The notes under the pieces: model-generated
The model's input: only the letters and a program-made list of their open reading frames with translations
Told to the model about the DNA's origin: nothing
Database searches by the model: none
Source: Microvirga zambiensis WSM3693
GTDB taxonomy: Bacteria; Pseudomonadota; Alphaproteobacteria; Rhizobiales; Beijerinckiaceae
Reading direction: 5' to 3'
Length of the DNA stretch: 32,180 bases
Assembly: GCF_016735695.1 (NCBI RefSeq)
Contig: NZ_JAERQD010000058.1
Coordinates: forward strand, 1-32,180
Shown here: in pieces, positions 7,433-15,425 of the stretch
Layout: every line of letters starts with the position of its first letter
How positions within the stretch are numbered: position 1 is the first letter of the stretch
Made by a program: the position numbers and the translations under genes

Positions 7433-8583
7433 GCCCTGTACGCGCCGACGCCCTCGCCGAGATTGGAATTGTTCGCCTCGCGCACCTTCGCCGCCTCCTC
7501 GTCGTAGAGGAAGGGCAGGAAGGCGAAGCGGCGCCCTTCCGTGACCTTGGACACCGCGTGGAGAAGCGGACAGGAGAACACCACCGCGCCGCCCGGAGGA
7601 GCCTTGTAGCTGCGCGGGCCGTATTCCGGGAAGCTGACCTCGCCGCCGGCGAAATCGCCGTTGAGGTTGATCGACACGGCGAATCGGCGATGGGCCGTGC
7701 CGCTCGTCGTGTTGTCGCGGTGGGCGCGGAAATGCCCGCCATCCTCCGCCGCATAGCAGGAGACGATGTAGCGCTCCATGCGCGAGGGCTTGAAGAAATG
7801 CACCCGCTCAATCTCGGGATTGATGCGTCGGATGATGCGATGCTGCACCTGCCGGATCAGGTTCGCATCCTCGATCGTATAATCCTTGCGCCGCTTGTGG
7901 TTCGGATCGTGCGCCGCAACGGTCTTGCCGTTGACCTCGCGCATGAATCCGGATTCCTCGCCGCCATGCTGTTCATAGAGACCGATCAGGTGACGGCAGA
8001 ATTCCGGCTCGAATACATCCGGAATGACAAGCACCGGAGCAGGGATCTCAAAGCCGGCGAACCGTTCGACCGGCGGCAGGTCCCGGCAATAGGCCATCAC
8101 CTTGGCGCGGTCGCTGCCATCCTCCTCGAACGGGAAGATGGCGCGCACGCGCAAGGTCGGATTGAGCACCATCCAGAAGCGGCGGATCGGCACCGGACCG
8201 CCGCCCGGCAGGACGTTGCGCGGCAAGGCGCCGTAGAGGCGCCCGATCAAGCCGTCGAAATCCCAGAAGTGACGGATGCCTGGCAGAACCTGCTTCGCAC
8301 GCTGCTCCGACTGGTCCGACGGGTCGACGCTCACGCCGAAAAGGGCGAGCTTGTCGTCGTCGAACAGGGACCGGTGCTCCTCCTGGAAGGAGGCGAGCGT
8401 CGCGCGGCCGACCTCGTCCGATCCCATCCCGTAGAAGCACAGCACGATGTAGCGCCCGGCGACCGTGTCGAAGCTGAATTGCGGATTGCTGGTCGAGTTC
8501 TGCTTGAACCAGGGAACCGGATCGCCGACCTGGAGAACGCGATAGGCGGGCTGAGCATCGGCAGAGGCAGTGGCATCGGTCAT
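7429..8583 (-). CDS. Peroxiredoxin-like domain fused to a 2-oxoglutarate/Fe(II) oxygenase (prolyl 4-hydroxylase-like)
   Basis: From the ATG at 8583 the product has 384 residues; numbering below is for this start. Residues about 15-170 look like an AhpC/TSA (peroxiredoxin/thioredoxin-fold) domain (VGDPVPWF, YIVLCFYG, ALFGVSVDPSDQ). The peroxidatic cysteine expected a few residues after FYG is missing: the sequence reads GMGSDEVG, so it is unlikely to be a normal peroxidase. Residues about 180-375 form a P4H-type double-stranded beta-helix with iron ligands H288 and D290 (HRD in GGHFRAHRDN) and H342 (PLLHAV), followed by R351/R352 for 2-oxoglutarate. Substrate is unknown; it could be a hydroxylase of a protein or small molecule. 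A start 15 codons upstream lies above the predicted transcription start and lacks an RBS. It overlaps the Nudix frame tail to tail. Confidence 0.85.
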   Translation of the reverse strand: MTDATASADAQPAYRVLQVGDPVPWFKQNSTSNPQFSFDTVAGRYIVLCFYGMGSDEVGRATLASFQEEHRSLFDDDKLALFGVSVDPSDQSEQRAKQVLPGIRHFWDFDGLIGRLYGALPRNVLPGGGPVPIRRFWMVLNPTLRVRAIFPFEEDGSDRAKVMAYCRDLPPVERFAGFEIPAPVLVIPDVFEPEFCRHLIGLYEQHGGEESGFMREVNGKTVAAHDPNHKRRKDYTIEDANLIRQVQHRIIRRINPEIERVHFFKPSRMERYIVSCYAAEDGGHFRAHRDNTTSGTAHRRFAVSINLNGDFAGGEVSFPEYGPRSYKAPPGGAVVFSCPLLHAVSKVTEGRRFAFLPFLYDEEAAKVREANNSNLGEGVGAYRA

Positions 8584-8618
8584 GAAACGGTTCCGTTGGA
8601 CGAAAGATGTTATGTTAT

Positions 8619-8647
8619 TCGTTACCATGCGCGTGCCGCAGCGACAA
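8619..8647 (-). promoter_or_regulatory. Possible promoter of the peroxiredoxin/oxygenase fusion gene
   Basis: On the minus strand TTGTCG (8642-8647) and TAACGA (8619-8624) are 17 bases apart. The implied transcription start near 8612 lies below the upstream candidate start codon at 8628 and so favours the ATG at 8583. The -10 element is weak. Confidence 0.3.
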
Positions 8648-8648
8648 G

Positions 8649-9551
8649 CTAACGTTGCGCCAGGAGTAGCAGTGCCACGCCGCCGAGAATCAGCAGCATC
8701 CCGAAGAGCTCGCGCCGGGTCGTCGTCTGCGCCATGAAGCGGTGGGACACCGCCTGCGCCATCAGCACCTCGACGAGAGCCAGGGTGCGCACGTTGGCCG
8801 CCGTGGTCAGGGCGAAGCCGATGAACCAGAACTGGGACGCAAGCGCGCCGAGGAAGCCGGCCCCGAGCGAGGGGCGCCAGGCCGCAAAGCTTGCCATCAG
8901 CGCCTTGCGGTCGAAGGCACCGAGCCAGAGCAGGAGGATCGCGGCCTGCAGGCCCAGCGCCCAGACCAGGGTTGTTGAAGCCCGCATGACCGAGGATCCC
9001 TCATCGAGGGACAGGATGGCGCCGCGAAAGCCGATCGCAGCCACCGCAAAGAAGGCGCCGGAGGCGAGACCGGACACGACCGGCTTGGTACCGGACGCCG
9101 TCAGGCTCGTGCCCGGCTTCACGGACATCAGCAGCACGCCTGCCGTCGCCACCGCGATCGCGAGGGCCATGGGCAGCGTCAGGTGATCGCCGAGCAGCAG
9201 AAGCCCGAAGAGCGCCACCTGCACCGGCTCGGTCTTGGTATAGGCCGTCACCACCGAGAAGGCGCGCTCCCGCATCGCCGAGAGCATGAGCGCGGTCGCC
9301 ATGATCTGCGTCACGGCGCCGGTCAGGACATAGGCCAGGAAGGTCGCATTCGGACCGGGCACCCGCTCGCCCGTGGCGAGCGCCATTCCGGCAAGGGCGA
9401 GCACGGCGAAGGGAAAGCCGTAGAGGAACCGGACCTGGGTCGCGCCCACGGTGCCGATGGTTTCCGTCAGCCGTCGCTGGGTGGCATTGCGCCCCGTCTG
9501 AGCCGCCGCTGCGGCCAGGGTCACCGGGATCCAGATTAGGGATGTTGTCAT
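8649..9551 (-). CDS. EamA/DMT superfamily transporter
   Basis: The product of 300 residues is almost entirely hydrophobic, with about ten membrane helices arranged as two EamA-like halves, as in drug/metabolite transporters of the inner membrane. The first half includes QTGRNATQRRL and VGATQVRFLYGFPF; the second ends in FGMLLILGGVALLLLAQR. The substrate cannot be inferred: the family covers amino acids, sugars, purines and drugs. The ATG at 9551 starts directly at the first helix (MTTSLIWIPVTLAAA); a longer reading with 32 extra residues is not membrane-like and is rejected. It is divergent from the D,D-carboxypeptidase gene across about 190 bases, and on the same strand as the fusion gene 65 bases downstream. 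Confidence 0.85.
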   Translation of the reverse strand: MTTSLIWIPVTLAAAAAQTGRNATQRRLTETIGTVGATQVRFLYGFPFAVLALAGMALATGERVPGPNATFLAYVLTGAVTQIMATALMLSAMRERAFSVVTAYTKTEPVQVALFGLLLLGDHLTLPMALAIAVATAGVLLMSVKPGTSLTASGTKPVVSGLASGAFFAVAAIGFRGAILSLDEGSSVMRASTTLVWALGLQAAILLLWLGAFDRKALMASFAAWRPSLGAGFLGALASQFWFIGFALTTAANVRTLALVEVLMAQAVSHRFMAQTTTRRELFGMLLILGGVALLLLAQR

Positions 9552-9740
9552 GTCGATCTTCAAACCGCGCGGCTCTTGCCACTCTCTTGCCACGGAATTC
9601 CTTAAGAAGGGCAGCCTAAGCAAGCAAGAACCGCCCAACCTAGCCAAGGCCGGGGTTTGGCTCTAAAAATAGCCCAGCTGAAAGGCGGGGCTTTGATCGA
9701 TCCTCTCCTATCGTTGAACGAAGCCAAGGAGTCGTTCCGT

Positions 9741-11168
9741 ATGAACGTTAGCCGAGCCCTCCGCGTGACAGCCTTTGTCCTGGCCGCCCTGACCGGCGGT
9801 TCGGCGCTGGCTGCCGGCGGCCCCGCTCTTGTCGTCGAGCTTGAGTCCGGTCGCGTCCTGCATGCGGAGCGGGCGACCGACCCGTGGTTTCCGGCCTCCA
9901 TCACCAAGCTGATGACGGCCTATGTCGCCCTCGACAAGGTGCGCTCCGGCCAGCTGTCGATGGAAACGCTACTCACCGTCACCGACGGCGCCGCGGCCCT
10001 GCCGCCCTCCAAGATGGGCTTCAAGCCCGGAACGGAGATCCGGCTCGACAACGCGCTCAAGATCATGATGGTCAAGTCGGCCAATGACATCGCTGCGACC
10101 ATCGCCGAGAATATCGGAGGCTCGATCGACGGCTTTGCGGACCTGATGAACGCCCATGCCAGCCGCCTCGGCATGGTCAGCAGCCACTTCGCCAACCCGC
10201 ACGGCCTGCCCGACGAGCGCAACCAGACCTCGGCCCGCGACATGGCGGTGCTCGCCCGCGCGCTCTTGCTGGAATTTCCCCAATACCGGGAGCTCTTCGA
10301 CATCGGCGCGGTCCAGTTCGGCCGCCGCGTCATGCGCAACACCAACGGACTGATCGGACGCTATCCCGGTGCCGACGGGATGAAGACCGGCTTCATCTGC
10401 TCTTCCGGCTTCAACGTAGTGGCGAGCGCCACCCGCAGCGGCCGCCACCTCATCACCGTGGTGCTCGGAGCCCCCTCCGCCAACGAGCGCACCATCAAGG
10501 CGGCCGAGCTGTTCGACCGCGGCTTCAGCAGCAAGGTGAACTTCACCAATCCGGAACTCGCTGCCCTGCCGGCCTCCGCCAATGCGGCCCCGCCGGACAT
10601 GCGCCCGGTCATCTGCGACCGCCGCGGACCGATGCCGCAGGAAGAGGACACCCCGGTTGCCGCCGAGACGGACAGCAACATTCCGAACCTCTTCTCCTCC
10701 GAGGTCATGGCCTTTGCCGGCGCTTCCGCCGAGAAGCCCCTGCGCACGGTGCTCGGCCCCCGCGCCGCCGTTCAGCCGGAGCGAGTCTGGATCGGCCTGA
10801 ACCCGCCGTCCGAGGCCGAAATCGCCGCCCAGGCAGCGGCCGAGGCTGCCGCCGAGCAGGCCCGCAAGACCAAGACCAAGAAGGCGACGGCCGGAAAGAA
10901 GGAATCCACCAAGCAGACCGACGCGAAGGTGTCGGACGATGCCGATGACGGCGACGATAAGAAGCCGGTGAAGTCAACGGCAAAGGGCAAGGATCAGCCT
11001 CGCGCCAGCGTCGCGGTCAAGCCGGTCTCCGGCAATGCCAAGCCGGCTTCGAAGCCCGCCGCCGATACGAAAGCCAAGGCGTCGTCGGACAAGTCCAAGG
11101 CCACACCGGACAAGAAGCCGCCGCAGAAGGCCGACGCCTCGTCCAAGCCGAAATCGGTCGCCAACTAG
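9741..11168 (+). CDS. D-alanyl-D-alanine carboxypeptidase (penicillin-binding protein 5/6 family) with a long basic tail
   Basis: This periplasmic S11 peptidase removes the terminal D-alanine from peptidoglycan pentapeptides. It has a signal peptide (residues 1-24, ending ALA), the active-site motif SITK at 53-56, SAN at 113-115, and KTG at 215-217, all in the expected order. I start at the ATG at 9741, where AAGGAG lies ten bases upstream. The full length is 475 residues. After the catalytic domain (to about 260) there is no clear PBP5 C-terminal beta domain; from about 365 to the end the protein is a low-complexity Lys/Ala/Ser/Pro/Asp tail resembling histone-like tails, perhaps a cell-wall or membrane-surface tether. 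A hairpin terminator follows at 11286-11312. Confidence 0.93.
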   Translation: MNVSRALRVTAFVLAALTGGSALAAGGPALVVELESGRVLHAERATDPWFPASITKLMTAYVALDKVRSGQLSMETLLTVTDGAAALPPSKMGFKPGTEIRLDNALKIMMVKSANDIAATIAENIGGSIDGFADLMNAHASRLGMVSSHFANPHGLPDERNQTSARDMAVLARALLLEFPQYRELFDIGAVQFGRRVMRNTNGLIGRYPGADGMKTGFICSSGFNVVASATRSGRHLITVVLGAPSANERTIKAAELFDRGFSSKVNFTNPELAALPASANAAPPDMRPVICDRRGPMPQEEDTPVAAETDSNIPNLFSSEVMAFAGASAEKPLRTVLGPRAAVQPERVWIGLNPPSEAEIAAQAAAEAAAEQARKTKTKKATAGKKESTKQTDAKVSDDADDGDDKKPVKSTAKGKDQPRASVAVKPVSGNAKPASKPAADTKAKASSDKSKATPDKKPPQKADASSKPKSVAN

Positions 11169-11170
11169 AA

Positions 11171-11262
11171 CATTTTCGGCGAAGTGGATCCGGTTCGCCG
11201 TCAAAAATGCGGCAAAGTTAAAGAGGAGAGCTGATTCCACGTAATTGGAAACGGTTCCAGCT
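11171..11262. repeat. Hyphomicrobiales-type intergenic repeat (CATTTTcGGCGAA family)
   Basis: Immediately after the carboxypeptidase stop, CATTTTcGGCGAA (11171-11183) is an imperfect inverted match of TTCGCCgtcaAAAATG (11194-11209), followed by TTCCA/TGGAA arms at 11235-11250. The block 'gcattttc..gcgaagtgg...ccggttcgc...aaaatgcg' is one I recall as a very common intergenic repeat in rhizobia and methylobacteria. This is a diverged copy. Function is unknown. Confidence 0.65.
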
Positions 11263-11285
11263 CGATAGCCTAATGCATTCACCAG

Positions 11286-11312
11286 ACGCCCGGTTATCGA
11301 CCGGGCGTTTTG
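11286..11312 (+). terminator. Rho-independent terminator after the D,D-carboxypeptidase gene
   Basis: A 9-bp perfect stem, ACGCCCGGT (11286-11294) with ACCGGGCGT (11300-11308), encloses the loop TATCG and is followed by TTT. It lies 117 bases beyond the stop codon, after the repeat, in the carboxypeptidase direction. Confidence 0.8.
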
Positions 11313-11362
11313 CTTGAACCCTTGTTGCCCGAACCCTTGCAATTCGCCTCCATCCGGGTGAA

Positions 11363-11384
11363 CGGTTCGATCCCCACCGAACCG
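11363..11384 (+). other. Small inverted repeat just upstream of the second EamA gene
   Basis: CGGTTCG (11363-11369) and CGAACCG (11378-11384) form a perfect 7-bp inverted repeat with an 8-base spacer. It ends nine bases before the ATG at 11393, where no Shine-Dalgarno sequence is visible. It could be an operator or a hairpin that limits ribosome access; chance is also possible. Confidence 0.35.
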
Positions 11385-11392
11385 ATCCCATC

Positions 11393-12298
11393 ATGCATCA
11401 CCGCTCTCCCACCAACGGCCTCCTCTTCGCCTGCCTTTCGGCCGGCCTCTACGGCATGAACATCGTCTATGCCCGCGTGGCCTCCTTCGCGGGCGCCAGC
11501 GGCTCGGCGATCGTGGTCTATCGGGTCTTCCTGATGCTCCTGCTCGTCGGCATCGTCGTCGCCGTCACCAGAAGTTCGTTGAAGGCGGCGCGAGAGGAAC
11601 GCGGGACGCTCGTTCTGCTCGGAATCTCCACCACCTTCGTGAGCGTCTGCTATCTCTCCTCGGTCGCCTTTATCCCGGTGACCGTGGCCGCCGTGGTCTT
11701 CTACACCTTCCCGATCCTGATCGTGCTGGCGAGCCCGTTCGTGGAGGGCACGAAGCTCACCCCTGCCCTGCTCGGCGTCGTGGCGCTTGCCTCCCTCGGC
11801 GTCGTCCTGGTGGTCGGGCCGGCCTTCGGCGATCTCGACTGGCGCGGCCTAGCGCTCGCCTTCGGCGCAAGCATCGCCACGGCGACCCAGTTCTTTGCCG
11901 CTGCACGCTGCTACCGGACCGGCGTGATGGCGAAGATCTTCTGGATCCACGTGCTCGTCCTGCCGACCGCGGCGCTGATCGGATGGGCGGCGGGCGATCT
12001 TGCTCCGCCCTCGATTCTGCTCGCCGCGCCCTTCGCGGTCGCCATGACCATCGGCGGCTACGTTCTCGGCTTCCTGCTGCAATTCCTGGCGCTCGGGCGG
12101 ATCACGGCGGTCGCCGCCGGGATCATCTACTGCACCGAGCCTGTCGTGGCCGCCATCTCGTCGGCCCTGATCCTCAACGAGACTTTGTCTCCCTTACAGA
12201 TCGCCGGCGGAACCCTTGTGCTGGCGGCGATCGTCACCAACGTTCTGTTGGAACAGCGCCGCCTGAAGGGCGCGCCGCTGGTGCCGATTGCGGATTGA
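11393..12298 (+). CDS. EamA/DMT superfamily transporter
   Basis: This 301-residue inner-membrane protein has about ten hydrophobic helices in two repeats. The second half contains GRITAVAAGIIYCTEPVVAA, a stretch typical of the EamA family just before its last two helices, followed by LNETLSPLQIAGGTLVLAAI. It is not closely similar to the other EamA protein in the window (8649-9551), so the pair is not a recent duplication. The stop is four bases before the start of the COG0523 GTPase gene, suggesting one operon. That neighbour suggests, but does not show, a link to metal or cofactor handling; the substrate is unknown. No good ribosome binding site is visible before the ATG. Confidence 0.87.
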   Translation: MHHRSPTNGLLFACLSAGLYGMNIVYARVASFAGASGSAIVVYRVFLMLLLVGIVVAVTRSSLKAAREERGTLVLLGISTTFVSVCYLSSVAFIPVTVAAVVFYTFPILIVLASPFVEGTKLTPALLGVVALASLGVVLVVGPAFGDLDWRGLALAFGASIATATQFFAAARCYRTGVMAKIFWIHVLVLPTAALIGWAAGDLAPPSILLAAPFAVAMTIGGYVLGFLLQFLALGRITAVAAGIIYCTEPVVAAISSALILNETLSPLQIAGGTLVLAAIVTNVLLEQRRLKGAPLVPIAD

Positions 12299-12302
12299 AC
12301 CG

Positions 12303-13439
12303 ATGACAAGCATGACTCCTCCCGCCCCCATCCCGCTCACCATCCTCACCGGCTTCCTGGGATCGGGCAAAACCACCCTGCTCAACCGGCTTCTGAAGGA
12401 TCCGGCGCTGCAGGATACGGTGGTGATCGTCAACGAGTTCGGCGAGATCGGCCTCGATCACCTGCTGATGGAGAAAGTCGACGAGGGCATGGTCCTGCTG
12501 TCCGCGGGCTGCCTCTGCTGCACGGTGCGCGGCGACCTGATCGCGACCCTCGAGGACCTGCTGCGCAAGCGCGACAACGACCGCATCCTGCCGTTCAAAC
12601 GCGTGGTCATCGAGACCACCGGCCTCGCCGATCCCGCGCCGATCCTGCATGCGGTGCTCTATCACCCCTATCTGTCGATGCGCTACGCGGTCGAAGGCGT
12701 GGTGACCGTCGTCGATGCGGTCAACGGCTCCGCCACGCTCGACGCGCATCGCGAGGCGGTGAAGCAGGCGGCGGTGGCCGAGCGGATCGTCATCGCCAAG
12801 ACCGACCTCGTGGAAGATCGGGCAGGCCTCGCGCAGCTGCGGGAGAGGCTGCACCAGCTCAATCCCGGCGCCGCCTTGCTCGAAGCCGACGCACCGGCGG
12901 AAGCCGTCATCGCCGGCGGTCTCTTCGGCCTCGACGGCAAGATTGCCGATGTCGCCGCATGGCTGAAGACGGAAGCCGTGGAAGAGGCGGAGCGCGAAAG
13001 CCACGCCCATCAGCATGGCCACCATCATCAGCATCACGGCCACGATCATCATCACCATGACGTGAACCGGCACGACGAGAAAATCCGTGCGTTCTGCCTC
13101 ACCAGCGACGAGCCGATCCGTCAGGGCACGCTCGACATGTTCCTGGACCTCCTGCGCTCGTCGCAAGGCGCGAAACTGCTGCGCGTGAAGGGCCTCGTTG
13201 CGCTGGCGGAAGATCCGGAGCATCCGGTCGTGATCCACGGCGTGCAGCATGTGATCCACGTGCCCGCAGTGCTGCCGCGCTGGCCGAGCGAGGATCGCCG
13301 CAGCCGCATCGTGTTCATCGTCGACGATCTCGAGCGCGACACCGTGGAAAAGCTCTGGAACGCCTTCCTCGGCAAACCCGCCATCGATCAGCCCGACGCG
13401 GCGGCTTTGTCGGACAATCCACTGTCGTTGAGGCGGTAA
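12303..13439 (+). CDS. COG0523/CobW-family GTPase, putative metallochaperone
   Basis: The 378-residue product is a SIMIBI-class G3E GTPase. It shows Walker A GFLGSGKTT (17-25), the metal-binding CLCC motif at 70-73 within SAGCLCCTVRGD, Walker B ETTGLADP (104-111), and AKTD (165-168) in place of the usual NKTD guanine-specificity motif. A run very rich in histidine (about 234-257) separates the GTPase from the CobW C-terminal domain, a typical metal store of zinc, cobalt or nickel chaperones. CobW itself is linked to cobalamin synthesis and ZigA/YeiR/ZNG1 types to zinc; sequence alone does not decide. cobS-cobT are about 9 kb away, too far to prove a role in cobalt delivery. The start at 12303 was preferred over an upstream TTG inside the transporter gene. 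Confidence 0.9.
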   Translation: MTSMTPPAPIPLTILTGFLGSGKTTLLNRLLKDPALQDTVVIVNEFGEIGLDHLLMEKVDEGMVLLSAGCLCCTVRGDLIATLEDLLRKRDNDRILPFKRVVIETTGLADPAPILHAVLYHPYLSMRYAVEGVVTVVDAVNGSATLDAHREAVKQAAVAERIVIAKTDLVEDRAGLAQLRERLHQLNPGAALLEADAPAEAVIAGGLFGLDGKIADVAAWLKTEAVEEAERESHAHQHGHHHQHHGHDHHHHDVNRHDEKIRAFCLTSDEPIRQGTLDMFLDLLRSSQGAKLLRVKGLVALAEDPEHPVVIHGVQHVIHVPAVLPRWPSEDRRSRIVFIVDDLERDTVEKLWNAFLGKPAIDQPDAAALSDNPLSLRR

Positions 13440-13447
13440 GCACAACA

Positions 13448-13651
13448 GCCCTCCTCCCCCTTGTGGAGAGGAGTTGGAGGTGGGGGTGTGAGCGCCAACT
13501 TCTCCGGTTCAGCATTGAGGCAGCCGCAGGCATCACCTCTCCCCGGTGGGGAGAGGTCGAGCGCAGCGAGGGTGAGGGGGAGAGCGTTGTCCGGAGAGGG
13601 CGTAACCCCTCACCCGCGCCTCCGGCGCGACCTCTCCCTCAAGGAGAGGTG
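13448..13651. repeat. CCTCTCCCC-type palindromic repeat cluster between convergent genes
   Basis: The 262 bases between the CobW-family stop and the permease stop contain no gene. They hold an inverted repeat with arms at 13534-13579 and 13606-13651 (CACCTCTCC / GGAGAGGTG at the outer ends, GGTGAGGGG / CCCCTCACCC at the inner ends) and a related fragment at 13448-13490. It belongs to the 'cccctcaccc...cctctcccc' intergenic repeats common in alphaproteobacteria. Confidence 0.75.
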
Positions 13652-13701
13652 AGCCAGCGCCTCGCCTTGATCGGCCAGCGCGTTTTCCTGGACCTGTTAC
13701 C

Positions 13702-14469
13702 TCAAGCCGCCATCTGCGAGCGCTGCGCCCATCCGGTCATGGAGCGCTCCACATAGGCCGTAATCGCATACATGATCACGCCGAGCACGGCGAGCACCAC
13801 GAGGGCGGCCCAGACGAGGGGCACCTCGAAGGCGGCGGAGGCGCGGGTGAGCAGGTTGCCGATGCCCACGTTCGACGCGTTCTGCTCGCCGATCACGGAG
13901 CCCACATAGGCGAGCGTGATGGCGACTTTCAGCGAGCCGAAGAAATAGGGCATGGCGCGCGGCACGCCGACCTTGAACACGATGTCCCGCTTCGAGGCGC
14001 CGAGCGCCCGCAGGACGTCCTCCATCTCCGGCTCGACGGTGGCGATGCCGGTGGCGACATTCACCACGATGGGAAAGAACGAGATCAGGAAGGCCGTCAT
14101 CACCGGCGGCACCCAGCCGACGCCGAACCAGAACACGAGGATCGGCACCACCGCCACTTTCGGAATCGAGTTGAAGCCCACGAGCAGCGGATAGGTTCCG
14201 GCATTGATGAGCCGGGACGAGCCAAGCACCATGCCGAGCAGCAATCCGAATCCGACGGCCAGGCCGAACCCCGCCAGCGTCATCCAGAGCGTGAAGAAGG
14301 CGTGATAGGCGAGCTGGGTGCGGTATTCCCACACGGCGACCAGGATCGTCGAAGGCGTCGGCAGGATGAAGCTCGACACGTTGAGGACGCGGCAGATCAG
14401 CTCCCAGAGAAGGAAGAAGCCGATGGTGAAGATCCAAGGTGCGAGGGCGAGCTGATTCTTGGTTTTCAT
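13702..14469 (-). CDS. ABC transporter permease, NitT/TauT (SsuC-like) family
   Basis: This 255-residue inner-membrane permease has about six hydrophobic helices and a cytoplasmic EAA-type loop (residues about 150-180, DVLRALGASKRDIVFKVGVP), where the ATPase docks. It belongs to the binding-protein-dependent permeases of the nitrate/taurine/sulfonate class. The ATG at 14469 is preceded by GAGAG and lies seven bases after the ATPase stop, so the two are co-translated. A longer reading of 43 further codons overlaps the ATPase gene, is arginine-rich and is rejected. It is the last gene of a three-gene import operon (binding protein, ATPase, permease). Nothing in it reveals the substrate. Confidence 0.93.
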   Translation of the reverse strand: MKTKNQLALAPWIFTIGFFLLWELICRVLNVSSFILPTPSTILVAVWEYRTQLAYHAFFTLWMTLAGFGLAVGFGLLLGMVLGSSRLINAGTYPLLVGFNSIPKVAVVPILVFWFGVGWVPPVMTAFLISFFPIVVNVATGIATVEPEMEDVLRALGASKRDIVFKVGVPRAMPYFFGSLKVAITLAYVGSVIGEQNASNVGIGNLLTRASAAFEVPLVWAALVVLAVLGVIMYAITAYVERSMTGWAQRSQMAA

Positions 14470-14476
14470 GGGTCTC

Positions 14477-15280
14477 TCACGCCGCCTGACGCGCCTGCGC
14501 GATGTGATTGCGCAATTCATGGACGAGTTCGGAAAATTCCGGCGTGTAGGTGATCTCGAGATCGCGCGGGCGCGGGAACTCCACCTCGCGCTCGGCAACG
14601 ATCCGGCCCGGACGCGCGCTCATGCAGAAGATGCGGTCCGAGAGGAAAGCGGCTTCGCGCAGGTCGTGGGTGACGAGGATGATCGTGACCTTCTGCGCCG
14701 CATGCAGGTCGCGCATCACGCACCACAATTCCTCGCGGGTGAAGCTGTCGAGCGCGCCGAAGGGCTCGTCGAGCATCAGGAGCTTCGGTTCGTGGATGAG
14801 CGCACGGCAGAGCGAGGCGCGCTGCTGCATGCCGCCGGAGAGCTGCCAGGGAAATTTGTGTCCCTGCCCTTTCAGGCCGACCTGCTCCAGCAGGCTCTCG
14901 GCCTTGGCCACATATTCCGCCTTGTGTCGGCGCAGCCGCGAGCGATGCGGCTCTACGATCTCGAGCGGCAGCAGGATATTGTCGAGAGTGGTGCGCCAGG
15001 GCAGCATGGTCGGGTTCTGGAACGCCATGCCGGCAAGCTTGACCGGCGCACCGACCTGCTTGCCGTCGACGATCACCGTGCCTTCGCGGGGAAACTGCAG
15101 GCCGGTGGCGAGCTTCATCAGGGTGGACTTGCCGCAGCCCGAAGGACCGACGATGGCGGCGAACTCGCCCTCGTTCACCTTCAGGTTCAGGTTCCTGACG
15201 GCAGGCAGACCATCTTCGGCCCGCGCATAGACATGGGTGACGTCGTGAATGTCGACGAAAACCGGCAAGGGGCGCTCCAC
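14477..15280 (-). CDS. ABC transporter ATP-binding protein, NitT/TauT (SsuB-like) family
   Basis: The 267-residue ATPase has all nucleotide-binding motifs: Walker A GPSGCGKS (45-52), Q-loop Q88, signature LSGGMQQR (147-154), Walker B LLMLDEP (167-173) with DEPFGALD, and switch histidine H205. It energises import through the neighbouring permease. The start is a GTG at 15280 with GGGAGG about nine bases upstream; that ribosome binding site lies within a palindromic repeat, which is unusual. A 145-base gap filled with that repeat separates it from the binding-protein gene, which may lower ATPase expression relative to the binding protein. That last point is inference from known importer operons. 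Confidence 0.93.
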   Translation of the reverse strand: MERPLPVFVDIHDVTHVYARAEDGLPAVRNLNLKVNEGEFAAIVGPSGCGKSTLMKLATGLQFPREGTVIVDGKQVGAPVKLAGMAFQNPTMLPWRTTLDNILLPLEIVEPHRSRLRRHKAEYVAKAESLLEQVGLKGQGHKFPWQLSGGMQQRASLCRALIHEPKLLMLDEPFGALDSFTREELWCVMRDLHAAQKVTIILVTHDLREAAFLSDRIFCMSARPGRIVAEREVEFPRPRDLEITYTPEFSELVHELRNHIAQARQAA

Positions 15281-15287
15281 TTGTTCG

Positions 15288-15414
15288 CCCTCCCCTTGAG
15301 GGAGAGGGTCGGCCTTTAGGCCGGGGTGGGTGGGTAGCGCGACGTTCGTTCACGTTGGCGCTTCCCACCCCACCCCGTTCGCGATGCTCGCGACCTTCCC
15401 CCTCAAGGGGAGGG
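15288..15414. repeat. Palindromic repeat between binding-protein and ATPase genes
   Basis: Arms at 15288-15310 and 15392-15414 (CCCTCCCCTTGAGGG on the left, CCCTCAAGGGGAGGG on the right) form a long imperfect inverted repeat around a G/C-rich centre. It belongs to the same broad family as 13448-13651. Because it lies inside the operon, it may act as an mRNA processing or stabilising hairpin downstream of the binding-protein gene. Confidence 0.75.
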
Positions 15415-15425
15415 TGAGAGAAGGC

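Noticed and set aside
8649..12298. Two EamA transporters as a local gene duplication
   Set aside because: They are on opposite strands and the proteins share only general family features, not extended identity.
13448..13651. CRISPR-like array
   Set aside because: The repeats are inverted, irregular in spacing and GC-rich, with no constant direct repeat and no cas gene.
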